NCBI GenBank assembly: GCA_040743155.1
Contig: JBFLJU010000001.1
Coordinates: forward strand, 496,001-560,000
DNA length: 64,000 nt
Source of the DNA: Cycloclasticus sp.
GTDB taxonomy: Bacteria; Pseudomonadota; Gammaproteobacteria; Methylococcales; Cycloclasticaceae
Direction of reading: 5' to 3'
Part shown: positions 7,184 through 16,023 of the stretch, piece by piece
How positions within the stretch are numbered: the first letter of the stretch is position 1
How the letters are laid out: each line of letters starts with the position of its first letter
Notes under the pieces: generated by a model
The model's database searches: none
What the model was told of the DNA's origin: nothing
The model's input: the letters and a program-made list of their open reading frames with translations, nothing else
Made by a program: the position numbers and the translations under genes

Positions 7184-8503
7184 ATGCAGGTATTATTTCT
7201 TATGTCTAAACAAATAGCGGTGCAATTTGTTCTACTTTGTTTGGCATTTCTAAGCGTCATTGCTTTTACGGGCACGGCAGTTGCTTCGGAGTTGTCAGCT
7301 AACAAGCAGACAATCAGTTTGCATGAAGCGGTTATTAAAACCATTGAACACAACCCAAACTTACAGGCGTTTGATTATCAGTTGAAGGCTCAGCAAGGTC
7401 GAGTGCAACAAGCGGGTCTGGCCCCAAGCCCCCGGCTCAGCTTTCAACTGGAAGATGTTTTAGGCTCGGGCAATAGCAAGGGTTTAGATAGTGCAGAAGC
7501 GACCCTTGGAATTAGCTGGGTGCTTGAACGTGGCGTTCGACAGCGCTATGTTGATGCCGCACAGGCAGGGTCGTCTCTACTTGAAGCAGAAGCTGATATG
7601 AGGCGTCTTAACGCAGCCGCTGAAACAGCGCGTCGTTATATAGTCAGTTTGGCCTATCAAGCACGAGAAGCCAATGCGCTTGCTACTATTTTACTTGCAC
7701 AAGAGACGGTTAAATCGGTTTCTAAACGGGTAAAAGCAGGTAAGACGCCCAAGGCTGAACTGTCTCGAGCGCAAGCAGAATTGGCACGAAGAAAACTTCA
7801 ACGCGAAGACATTGATCACGAGCTGCTCACCGCAAATCGTCGATTGGCCGCTCAGTGGGGTGAGACGGTGCCGATGTTTACGCGGGTTGAAGGCGATATT
7901 ACGCGGCTCCCCGAAGTGGCTTCATTTGCATCGCTTAGCTCCCAATTATCTCAAAACCCAGAATTTTCGCTGCTATTGTCAAATCAGCTGTTAAAAAAAG
8001 CCGAATTAAAGCTCACTTTGGCGCAAAGCAAGCCAAGTTGGCTTCTTAATGCGGGGGTTCGTCATGCTAGTAATAGCGATGATCAAGCCTTTGTTGCTGG
8101 CATAAGCATTCCTTTTGGTGAACGTACGCGCAATGGTGGACGTATTGCCGAAGCACGCGCAGATTTGGCTAGAGCAAACAGTGAAGAGCGGTCGGCACGT
8201 ATTCGCATAGAAACAGCACTCTTCGTAATACATGAAAAGTTGCAACACAGCTTGCATGTTATTGAGACCGTTCGCGGTGACATTATTCCGCCTCTTAAGC
8301 AGGCAGTTATTGATACTCGACGAGTATACGCGCTTGGGCGCTACAGTTATTTGGAGCTGCGCAGTGTTCAAGAAGAATTGCTGGCCGCGCAAAATAGCTT
8401 GCTTGAAGCGAGCGTTAGCGCTCAACACTACATTATTGAAATTGAACGATTAACCGGTGTGCGTATGGCGCAACCGACGACTGCATTAGGAGATACACAA
8501 TGA
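7184..8503 (+). CDS. czcC: Outer-membrane channel of heavy-metal efflux (CzcC, TolC/OEP family)
   Basis: I choose ATG 7184 (439 residues), with AAGGAG six bases upstream; a GTG at 7106 in frame lacks this. A signal peptide ends near AVA-S (about residue 34). Two outer-membrane efflux domains follow, rich in Ala/Gln/Leu coiled coil (ARREANAL..., KAELSRAQAELARRKLQ). The protein forms the trimeric channel that lets the RND pump expel metal across the outer membrane. Its stop overlaps the start of czcB (ATGA), so the two are translationally coupled. Confidence 0.88.
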   Translation: MQVLFLMSKQIAVQFVLLCLAFLSVIAFTGTAVASELSANKQTISLHEAVIKTIEHNPNLQAFDYQLKAQQGRVQQAGLAPSPRLSFQLEDVLGSGNSKGLDSAEATLGISWVLERGVRQRYVDAAQAGSSLLEAEADMRRLNAAAETARRYIVSLAYQAREANALATILLAQETVKSVSKRVKAGKTPKAELSRAQAELARRKLQREDIDHELLTANRRLAAQWGETVPMFTRVEGDITRLPEVASFASLSSQLSQNPEFSLLLSNQLLKKAELKLTLAQSKPSWLLNAGVRHASNSDDQAFVAGISIPFGERTRNGGRIAEARADLARANSEERSARIRIETALFVIHEKLQHSLHVIETVRGDIIPPLKQAVIDTRRVYALGRYSYLELRSVQEELLAAQNSLLEASVSAQHYIIEIERLTGVRMAQPTTALGDTQ

Positions 8504-9801
8504 ATAACGTAATAACCCCAGCGGCTATACTGCATAAGACCGTCCGTGCCCAAAACAGCTCTCATCAAATATTATTACCGTTACTATTGGCCTTGTTTCT
8601 GAGCGCTTGTGGTGATAACCCATCAGACCAAGGCATCTCGTCGGGTGATGAATACGGTGAAGTGGCTGAAGTAGAACCTGAAAAAGGCCCACATCGCGGA
8701 CGGCTTTTAAAAGAGGGTGACTTTACCCTTGAATTGGCTATCTTCGAGACAGGTGTACCGCCAGAATTCCGTGCTTGGGCAACAAAAAATGGTCAAGTCA
8801 TTAGCCCTAATGAGCTGGATCTTAATATCAAGTTAAGCCGTTTAGATGGCACGGTTGATGATATTAACTTTGCTCAACAAGGGGATGCTTTACGTGGCGA
8901 TACGGTTATTTACGAGCCACATTCATTTCTCGTCAGCATTACCGCCACGCATAAAGGCATAACCCATAGCTGGCAATACGATAACTTTGAAGGCCGCACT
9001 AAAATTGAAACTGCAGTGGCCGATGCATTGGAGATTGGAACAGACATTGCTGGTTCTGTCGTCATGCAGGAAGCCCTTGGAGTTTATGGTCAAATTGCAG
9101 CCAATAATGAGCAGTTACGTCATATCACCGCTCGTTTTGATGGCGCGGTTAAATCTGTTTTGGTGTCAAAGGGTGAGCGGGTACGCAAAGGTCAAACACT
9201 GGCCACGATTGAAAGTAACGAAAGCTTGCAGCGCTTTAGTATCGTTTCACCGATTGCTGGGGTCATTACTCAGCGTGATGTTAATACGGGTGAGCAAACC
9301 AATGGCCGTCAGTTATTCAGTGTGCTGGATAATCGCACCGTGTGGGCAGAATTATCTATTTTCCCTGGCGATTTGGCGAAAGTGAAAATGGGTGCCGCTG
9401 TCACTATTATTGATAGCGCCAGTGGTTTTATGGCTGAGGGAACAGTATCCCAAATTAACTTGCAGGCAGAGTCAGATCAATCCGTTGGTGTTCGTGTGGT
9501 GTTGGATAACACGGCTGGGCAGCTTCTTCCTGGGCGACATATCAGCGCTAACGTAACCATTGGTGAACACACTGCGGCTTTAGCAGTAAAACGAACCGGG
9601 CTACAAGCTTTTCGTGACTTTACCGTGGTCTACACAAAAATAGGTGAACAGTACGAAGTTCGTATGCTTGAGCTAGGTTTGCAAGCGGGAGAATGGGCTG
9701 AGGTGCTGGGTGGACTGAAACCAGGTGCTCGTTATGTGAGTGAAAATAGTTATGTTATTAAAGCGGATATTGAAAAATCTGGCGCATCTCACGATCACTA
9801 A
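8500..9801 (+). CDS. czcB: Periplasmic adaptor of heavy-metal efflux RND system (CzcB family), lipoprotein
   Basis: A 433-residue membrane-fusion protein. The N-terminus has a hydrophobic stretch and a lipobox (LSAC near residue 37), so it is probably anchored by a lipid. Residues about 60-165 are the CzcB-type N-terminal domain (GPHRGRLL, FETGVPPEFRAWA, LRGDTVIYEPHSF, HSWQYDNFEGRT). A barrel-sandwich hybrid follows (VLVSKGERVRKGQTLATIES... PIAGVITQRDVNTGEQ) and then beta-barrel and proximal domains. The C-terminus ends SHDH. It links CzcA to CzcC and is in one operon with both. Confidence 0.9.
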   Translation: MNNVITPAAILHKTVRAQNSSHQILLPLLLALFLSACGDNPSDQGISSGDEYGEVAEVEPEKGPHRGRLLKEGDFTLELAIFETGVPPEFRAWATKNGQVISPNELDLNIKLSRLDGTVDDINFAQQGDALRGDTVIYEPHSFLVSITATHKGITHSWQYDNFEGRTKIETAVADALEIGTDIAGSVVMQEALGVYGQIAANNEQLRHITARFDGAVKSVLVSKGERVRKGQTLATIESNESLQRFSIVSPIAGVITQRDVNTGEQTNGRQLFSVLDNRTVWAELSIFPGDLAKVKMGAAVTIIDSASGFMAEGTVSQINLQAESDQSVGVRVVLDNTAGQLLPGRHISANVTIGEHTAALAVKRTGLQAFRDFTVVYTKIGEQYEVRMLELGLQAGEWAEVLGGLKPGARYVSENSYVIKADIEKSGASHDH

Positions 9802-9813
9802 AGGCGAATCATT

Positions 9814-12800
9814 ATGTTAGAAAGTATTATAAAGTTTTCCCTCGAGCGTCGTGGTTTGGTGATGGCGCTTGTCCTGATGTTAATGGGCGTGGGCGCATGG
9901 AAATTCACCCAGCTACCAATTGATGCGGTGCCGGATATTACCAATGTTCAAGTGGTCGTTAACACGGCTGCACCGGGTTACACGCCGCTGGAAGCAGAAC
10001 AACGGGTAAGTTTTCCTGTAGAGACGGCAATGACCGGATTGCCGAAATTATCCTATACCCGTTCTGTTTCACGTTACGGGCTATCGCAAGTGACGGTGGT
10101 GTTTGAAGAGGGTACAGATATCTATTTCGCTCGACAATTAGTTAGCGAACGGCTGGGTACAGCCAAAGGTGATTTGCCTCTGTCGTTAGAACCTACCTTG
10201 GGTCCTATTGCCACAGGGCTGGGTGAAATTTTCATGTTTACCGTTGATGCTGAACCTGGGGCAACCAACAGTGACGGCAGTCTTCTTACACCGATGGATT
10301 TACGTTCAGCACATGATTGGATTATTCGTCCGCAGTTAATGCGTGTATCAGGTGTGGCAGAAATTAACCCGATTGGCGGCTTTAAAAAAGAGGTCCTCGT
10401 GGCTCCTGAACCGGCAAAATTATTGGCTTTTGATGTCAGTTACCACGAAGTTTTAAAGGCCATTCAAGATAATAACGATAACCGAGGTGTTGGCTTCATT
10501 GAGCACAATGGCGCACAATGGTTAATGCGAGTTCCTGGGCAGGCTAATAACTTGGATGATCTTAGAAAGATTGTTATTACACAGCAGGAAGGCATTCCTG
10601 TTCGGGTTAGCGATGTGGCGACGGTTAGCTTAGGAAAAGAGTTGCGTACAGGCGCAGCCACTCAAAATGGCCGTGAGGTGGTGATGAGTACCGTGATGAT
10701 GTTAATTGGAGAAAACAGCCGCACAGTTGCTAATGATATAGCGATTAAATTGGAGGAGGTTAAAAGTAGCCTACCTGACGGGATTACAGTGACAGCGGTA
10801 TACAATCGCACCACTTTGGTGGATAAAACACTAGAAACTGTTCAAAAAAATCTGCTCGAAGGTGCGTTGCTAGTTATCGTTGTTCTTTTCTTATTTTTGG
10901 GAAATGTTCGCGCAGCAATTTTGACTGCGGCGGTTATACCCATTGCTATGTTAATGACCATTACCGGCATGGTGCAAACAAAAACCAGTGCTAACCTGAT
11001 GAGTTTAGGTGCATTGGACTTTGGTTTAATTATTGATGGTGCGGTGATTATTGTTGAAAACTGCATGCGCAGATTAAGCACTAGCGGCAATACAAATGAT
11101 AGCCTGCCACTTAAGGAACGTTTGGCCATTGTTTTTGATGCAACTCAAGAGGTGATGCGCCCGGCGTTGTTTGGCGTGTTCATTATTACCGCGGTGTACC
11201 TGCCTATTTTTGCTCTGGAAGGTGTGGAGGGGAAGATGTTTCACCCAATGGCAATCACCGTTATCATTGCCTTACTGAGTGCAATGATATTGTCCATCAC
11301 GTTTGTTCCTGCTGGGGTGGCATTGCTGTTTAAGAAACCGATTAAAGAGAAAAAAAACGTTGTTATTGAAGCGGCGCAGTCAGTCTATAAGCCGATTTTG
11401 TCATTTTCCCTGACATTTAAAAAGGGAGTTGTTGCATCGGCTGTTGCCTTGGTTATCTTCTCAGGCTTGCTGATTCCAAAGCTTGGGTCTGAGTTTGTTC
11501 CCAATCTTGACGAAGGTGATATTGCCATGCATGCGCTGCGGATACCCGGCACGTCTTTGACAGAAGCGATACGCTTGCAAAAAGTATTAGAGCCACAAGT
11601 TAAAAAACTTCCTGAAGTGGACATGGTGTTTTCTAAATTGGGTACCGCAGAAGTTGCCACCGATCCGATGCCGCCAAGCGTAGCCGATACGTTTATTATT
11701 TTAAAACCACGTGATGAATGGCCTGATCCGAGTAAACCGAAGATGGAGGTTGTTGCTGATCTTGAAATGCTGGTTGCTGATATTCCTGGCAACCGCTATG
11801 AGTTTTTGCAGCCCATTCAAATGCGTTTTAATGAGCTGATTTCTGGCGTACGTGCAGAAGTGGCAGTGAAAATATTTGGCGATGATTTTGATCAGCTCAT
11901 CGCATTGGGAAAAGCCGTGGGCAAGGTGATTGAAAGCATCCCCGGCGCAGCGGATGTGGCTGTTGAGCAAACCACCGGCTTGCCTGTGATGACCATTAAA
12001 CCGAAACGCGAAGCGATGGCACGTTATGGATTAAGTATTACGCACTTGCAAGATACCTTGTCAATTGCGCTGGGTGGAGTCGTGGCCAACCAACTGTACG
12101 AAGGTGATCGACGTTCAGATATTGTCATTCGACTGCCTGAGCGATTACGCACCGATATAGATGCCTTGTCGTCGTTGCCTATCATGCTGTCAGATGGCCA
12201 TTATTTGCCCTTGAGCGAAGTTGCTGATTTGAATTTGGTGATCGGTTATAACCAAGTCTATCGGGAAAATGGCAAGCGTCGGGTGGTGATTGCCACCAAC
12301 GTTCGCGGGCGAGATTTAGGCTCCTTTGTACAGGCCGTTCAACAAGCCGTGAAAGAACAAGTGGATATGCCGTCCGGTTACTGGGTTGAATATGGCGGTA
12401 CGTACCAAAAGCTGGAATCTGCCACGCAACGTTTAGCAATCGTTGTTCCCGTTACACTGCTATTGGTGATTGGCTTGCTGATAATGGCGCTGGGCTCTAT
12501 TAAAGACGCTGCGATTATTTTTTCTGGTGTACCGCTGGCGTTAACAGGTGGCATTATCGCGCTGTTATTGAGAGATATTCCGTTCTCAATCTCAGCCGCC
12601 GTTGGTTTTATCGCGTTAAGTGGCATTGCCGTGCTCAATGGTTTGGTAATGGTTTCATTTATTCGAGATTTGCGTACTCATGGGCAAGCACTCAATGAGG
12701 CTATTATTGACGGCGCACTGACGCGTTTACGACCTGTTTTGATGACCGCATTAGTTGCCGCTTTAGGCTTTATTCCCATGGCACTTAACAGCGGCATAGG

Positions 12801-12939
12801 CTCTGAAGTACAGCGCCCACTTGCTACTGTGGTTATTGGTGGGATTATTTCGTCAACCTTGTTGACCTTAATCGTGCTACCAGCATTGTATCGCTGGGTG
12901 CATGATCGAGAGCCAACAAAGGGAGGTAGGTCTTTCTAA
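9814..12939 (+). CDS. czcA: Heavy-metal efflux RND pump (CzcA family)
   Basis: A 1041-residue inner-membrane RND transporter of usual length for the HME family. It shows the N-terminal helix, the porter domain beginning QLPIDAVPDITNVQVVVNT, and the helix-IV signature LDFGLIIDGAVIIVEN (Asp402) that in this family marks divalent-cation pumps of the Co/Zn/Cd type rather than Cu/Ag CusA. The second half repeats the fold (GSEFVPNLDEGDIA; FIPMALNSGIGSEVQRPLATVVIGG). It exchanges protons for metal ions and works with czcB and czcC just upstream. Metal specificity is inferred from the signature. Confidence 0.92.
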   Translation: MLESIIKFSLERRGLVMALVLMLMGVGAWKFTQLPIDAVPDITNVQVVVNTAAPGYTPLEAEQRVSFPVETAMTGLPKLSYTRSVSRYGLSQVTVVFEEGTDIYFARQLVSERLGTAKGDLPLSLEPTLGPIATGLGEIFMFTVDAEPGATNSDGSLLTPMDLRSAHDWIIRPQLMRVSGVAEINPIGGFKKEVLVAPEPAKLLAFDVSYHEVLKAIQDNNDNRGVGFIEHNGAQWLMRVPGQANNLDDLRKIVITQQEGIPVRVSDVATVSLGKELRTGAATQNGREVVMSTVMMLIGENSRTVANDIAIKLEEVKSSLPDGITVTAVYNRTTLVDKTLETVQKNLLEGALLVIVVLFLFLGNVRAAILTAAVIPIAMLMTITGMVQTKTSANLMSLGALDFGLIIDGAVIIVENCMRRLSTSGNTNDSLPLKERLAIVFDATQEVMRPALFGVFIITAVYLPIFALEGVEGKMFHPMAITVIIALLSAMILSITFVPAGVALLFKKPIKEKKNVVIEAAQSVYKPILSFSLTFKKGVVASAVALVIFSGLLIPKLGSEFVPNLDEGDIAMHALRIPGTSLTEAIRLQKVLEPQVKKLPEVDMVFSKLGTAEVATDPMPPSVADTFIILKPRDEWPDPSKPKMEVVADLEMLVADIPGNRYEFLQPIQMRFNELISGVRAEVAVKIFGDDFDQLIALGKAVGKVIESIPGAADVAVEQTTGLPVMTIKPKREAMARYGLSITHLQDTLSIALGGVVANQLYEGDRRSDIVIRLPERLRTDIDALSSLPIMLSDGHYLPLSEVADLNLVIGYNQVYRENGKRRVVIATNVRGRDLGSFVQAVQQAVKEQVDMPSGYWVEYGGTYQKLESATQRLAIVVPVTLLLVIGLLIMALGSIKDAAIIFSGVPLALTGGIIALLLRDIPFSISAAVGFIALSGIAVLNGLVMVSFIRDLRTHGQALNEAIIDGALTRLRPVLMTALVAALGFIPMALNSGIGSEVQRPLATVVIGGIISSTLLTLIVLPALYRWVHDREPTKGGRSF

Positions 12940-13016
12940 TTCTAAAAAAGAAGGCTTAAATTAGCTCTCAGGAGAAGTTGGTCTTTTTTATAGATTTGAC
13001 TTACTTGAGAGATTTC

Positions 13017-13051
13017 AGGTTGGCTAAAGAAAGTTTAGCCAACCTTTTTTG
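13017..13051 (+). terminator. Terminator of the czcCBA operon
   Basis: AGGTTGGCTAAA (13017-13028) pairs perfectly with TTTAGCCAACCT (13034-13045) around GAAAG, followed by a run of six T. Confidence 0.9.
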
Positions 13052-13181
13052 TCAGAACCAGCACTCGTAAGAACGTAAGCACTTGGAAAGAGTGTTAGGC
13101 AATCAAATTATAGATGTGGCTGTGTTTGTAGTTCAGGTGATATTTAAAATGAATATGTAAGCCACATGTTGTTTTGGAGGA

Positions 13182-13581
13182 AGTCGCAATTTATGGTTAA
13201 ACTCACATTTGTGAAGGTGATAAATTTGGAAGAGGCTATTTGAGTATTTTAAGTACGAGTGAAAACGCTTAATGGTTACGGAAGGTATAAATCTATGAAT
13301 AAATTCACATTTTATGTTTTTATTTAGTCGCAAACAAACAGTTAATTGGACTTGTGAATTCAGTAAGTACAAGGGTTCTTAGTCGCAACGTATTGTTAAA
13401 ATCACAAAAACCTTGGTGCTCCAAGCTTCCTTTTTGGTGAAAGTCGCAGCTTATGCCGTAAATCACGAGGAAAGTCGCAGCTTATGCTTAAACCCACAGT
13501 TTGGTTTAGTCATAAGTTGCGACTAACAAAGCCTGTAGATTAAGGCTTTAGGTGGCGTATTTAACCCATAAGCTGCGACTA
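13182..13581. repeat. Cluster of ~25-base palindromic repeats (REP-like)
   Basis: Copies of a unit near GTCGCAGCTTATG, about two bases, then TTAAACCCACA lie at about 13183, 13381, 13443 and 13473 (direct) and 13511 and 13566 (inverse); 13326 has only GTCGCAAACA. The copies at 13471-13497 and 13499-13525 face each other and form a stem with arms of about 24 bases. The 823-base gap (12940-13762) holds this cluster and the two terminators and no convincing gene. Confidence 0.65.
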
Positions 13582-13658
13582 AGCTTAGTTGAAGCGTCTT
13601 ACACAGTGAGATAACGGGCATATTATCCGACAATCCACTGTTTTTATCTAAAAAAATC

Positions 13659-13690
13659 AAAAGGGCTATCCATTATTGGGTAGCCCTTTT
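13659..13690. terminator. Bidirectional hairpin terminator
   Basis: AAAAGGGCTATCC pairs with GGGTAGCCCTTTT around ATTATT (one G-T pair). A-rich and T-rich flanks allow it to serve either strand; it lies downstream of the minus-strand frame at 13763. Confidence 0.75.
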
Positions 13691-13762
13691 GTTTATTCGA
13701 GATACTGATATTTGTTCGTTCGGCTGAGTCTTGATATTATTCGATGGTTGAATCGAGTTGTT

Positions 13763-13978
13763 TTAGAATTCCTCGATAATCAATTTCTGGATGATACCCT
13801 TACTGTCTTCACTAATCACCTGGTGGCCTTCGCGGGTGTCGAGCGTAGACATCGCAACAATAGACGTAAATTTGCCAATTTTATCTAGAGCGTTCTTATA
13901 GCGGATAGCGGAGGTTTTAGAGTTACAGGCTAGCTGTCCTTTTAGGTGTCTGGTCTTTCTACGGCGATATTTATACAT
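13763..13978 (-). CDS. Short hypothetical protein, possibly a gene remnant
   Basis: A 71-residue basic frame (MYKYRRRKTRHLKGQL...) with no clear ribosome site. Just upstream on the same strand a different frame reads ...TGVELNELTTLIAEAFNV and stops four bases inside this frame, and a GGAGAG-ATG pair lies further up near 14014. This looks like one coding sequence broken by a frameshift. I do not recognise the family. A terminator lies downstream. Confidence 0.3.
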   Translation of the reverse strand: MYKYRRRKTRHLKGQLACNSKTSAIRYKNALDKIGKFTSIVAMSTLDTREGHQVISEDSKGIIQKLIIEEF

Positions 13979-14252
13979 TGAATGCTTCTGCGATCAATGT
14001 CGTCAGCTCATTTAGCTCAACACCGGTTGAGTGTCATTATTCTCTCCACAACAATTAATAGAGCTTTTAAAATGCCAGAATGTAGCCACTTGCAACCATT
14101 TTGCGTATTGCTGATGTCGACAGTTTTAGGATAAACCTACGCTGGTAATGAATAATGGGTTAAAGCGACACTGTAGAGGAAGAAATATTTATGGATTACC
14201 TGTGTTCATAATTAAGCCGATTTATTAGTTAATAAGCAAAAGGGTATAGTAT

Positions 14253-14996
14253 TTATGTAATTTTCTGTGAACGGCGTTCAAGCCAGAGTACGCGTAAGGT
14301 CATCGCGGCTAGTAATATCGCCAGAGCATACCAAGATATTGCATAAATCAGGTGGGTGTTTCGGAAATCAATTATCGTTAAGCCACCAACAGGTAGACCA
14401 CCTGGGTTCTTTGTGTCATCAGCATCTACAAAATAGGGTGCGACATTCTTTAGCTCGCGTGTCTGCGCAATTGCAAAGATATCTCGTGAATACCAGTGTT
14501 CGGCTGAGGGCTCATTTTTACGTAGCGTTATTCCGTCTGGCTCATTTATCCGGAGTAGGCCAGTGACAGTAATATTTCCATTGATTTGTCCTGATTCACG
14601 CGTTGCTGTGTCTGCTGCTTCAATGGGTACATAGCCGCGATTGATGAGTACTATTTCACTGTCGGGTGTTAAAAGTGGAGTGATGACCCAATAGCCATTC
14701 CCGTGTTCAGTTAATGCCCAAACCAAGGCCTCTTTGTCATGCAAAAAGCGTCCTTGGATGGTGATATGGCGGTATTCATCTGCTTTTCTTGTGATGCTTG
14801 GCCAGTCGTTGATCTTTGGAGCGATGGTTGCTGCAGCGGAAACACGACTTTCAATGCGTTCAATTAAAGCGAGTTTCCAATCTAAGCGACGAAGCTGCCA
14901 ATTACCGAGCAATATTAGGCCTATTATGGATAAGCTGACAGTACCTAAAATGAGTAACTTTGGTAAGTTAAAAGCTTGTTTTGATTGCTCGCTCAA
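14253..14996 (-). CDS. SURF1 family cytochrome oxidase assembly protein
   Basis: A 247-residue membrane protein with one helix near the N-terminus (about 13-33, then GNWQLRRLDWKLALIERIESRV) and one near the C-terminus (about 215-235). The WQxxRxxWK and VLINRGYVP motifs are typical of SURF1, which helps insert haem into terminal oxidases. It lies 35 bases after cyoD in the same direction and seems to be the last gene of the operon. SURF1 is best known with haem a3 enzymes; here it accompanies a bo3-type quinol oxidase. Confidence 0.88.
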   Translation of the reverse strand: MSEQSKQAFNLPKLLILGTVSLSIIGLILLGNWQLRRLDWKLALIERIESRVSAAATIAPKINDWPSITRKADEYRHITIQGRFLHDKEALVWALTEHGNGYWVITPLLTPDSEIVLINRGYVPIEAADTATRESGQINGNITVTGLLRINEPDGITLRKNEPSAEHWYSRDIFAIAQTRELKNVAPYFVDADDTKNPGGLPVGGLTIIDFRNTHLIYAISWYALAILLAAMTLRVLWLERRSQKIT

Positions 14997-15031
14997 ATTT
15001 GAGCCGCTTATTAGTTAAGTTAACCGAGCCG

Positions 15032-15403
15032 CTAGGATAATGTGCTAACAGCGTCTTTCATCATCGGCATCATATTAAGATCAAGCTGATACATAATCCA
15101 TACTGATCCAGCTATGACGATGGCTACAAGCATAACGGTGAATGCCAAGGATATGACGACCCAGCCACTTTCTGACTTTGTGTTCAAATGCAGGAAGTAA
15201 ATCATGTGTACCAGCATTTGTAAGATGCCAAACACGATGATGAGGAAAATGGTGAGTCCGCGGCTTTCAATAACGTCACCAAGCACTAGCCAAAAAGGGA
15301 TTACCGTCAGTACAACAGATAAGCCAAAGCCCATCATGTACTCTTTCATACTAGCGTGTGGCGCACCTTCAACGTGCTGGTCAATATCTTGGTGAGTGCT
15401 CAT
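15032..15403 (-). CDS. cyoD: Cytochrome bo3 ubiquinol oxidase subunit IV
   Basis: A 123-residue protein starting [10 protein letters not shown]; its ATG (15403-15401) overlaps the stop of cyoC by one base. A longer frame adds 15 residues that would lie within cyoC and is less likely. Three transmembrane helices are visible (about 24-44, 50-71 and 84-106; motif HMIYFLHLNTKSESGW). Subunit IV aids assembly of the oxidase. Confidence 0.9.
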   Translation of the reverse strand: MSTHQDIDQHVEGAPHASMKEYMMGFGLSVVLTVIPFWLVLGDVIESRGLTIFLIIVFGILQMLVHMIYFLHLNTKSESGWVVISLAFTVMLVAIVIAGSVWIMYQLDLNMMPMMKDAVSTLS

Positions 15404-16023
15404 TACACGACTCCAGTTAAATAAACGATTGAGAAAACACCAATCCAAATGAGATCAAGAAAGTGCCAGAACATACTTAGGCAAAATAAACGTCGTTTAT
15501 TAGCGACGGTTAAACCGTATTTTTTTGCCTGAACTACTAATACAACCATCCACACCAGACCAAAAAGTACGTGCAAACCGTGGGTGCCAACTAGTGCGAA
15601 AAATGAAGACCAAGACGCACTTGATTGAGGTGAAGCGCCAACATGAATTAAATGAGCGAACTCGTATAATTCGATACCAATGAAGGCTGCGCCTAAAGCC
15701 CCAGTAACCCCAAGCCATAATAAGGTTCCTTTGAGCTTGTTTTGCTGCATTTGTAATACAGCGAAACCGTATGTTATTGAAGAAAATAATAAACAGAACG
15801 TTGAAATAAGAATCAGCGGAATATCAAAAACTTCTTTAGGAAGTGGAGAGCCTGCATAGTTTGGCGCAAGCGCCGCGCGGGTGGCGAATAAAATGGCAAA
15901 TATCAGACAATCGCTCATCAAATAAATCCAGAACCCAAGCAAGGTTCCAGGCGAGTGATGCGGCTCTTCTTCCATATGAAACATAGGAGCGGTGCCTACT
16001 TGATCGCTAGTAGGTGTGCTCAT
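15403..16023 (-). CDS. cyoC: Cytochrome bo3 ubiquinol oxidase subunit III
   Basis: A 206-residue protein with five transmembrane helices, with [23 protein letters not shown] near the N-terminus, and [14 protein letters not shown] and [20 protein letters not shown] towards the end. These match haem-copper oxidase subunit III. It overlaps cyoB by four bases (ATGA) and cyoD by one. Confidence 0.93.
   Translation of the reverse strand: MSTPTSDQVGTAPMFHMEEEPHHSPGTLLGFWIYLMSDCLIFAILFATRAALAPNYAGSPLPKEVFDIPLILISTFCLLFSSITYGFAVLQMQQNKLKGTLLWLGVTGALGAAFIGIELYEFAHLIHVGASPQSSASWSSFFALVGTHGLHVLFGLVWMVVLVVQAKKYGLTVANKRRLFCLSMFWHFLDLIWIGVFSIVYLTGVV

Noticed and set aside
8006-8428. A 140-codon minus-strand frame inside czcC
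   Set aside because: It is a shadow of a well-supported gene and has no coding features.
13133-13372. A 79-codon minus-strand frame in the repeat cluster
   Set aside because: It is composed of the dispersed repeat units, has no ribosome site and no protein-like composition.
13182-13581. CRISPR array
   Set aside because: Units are in both orientations, unevenly spaced and imperfect, with no unique spacers of constant length and no cas genes.
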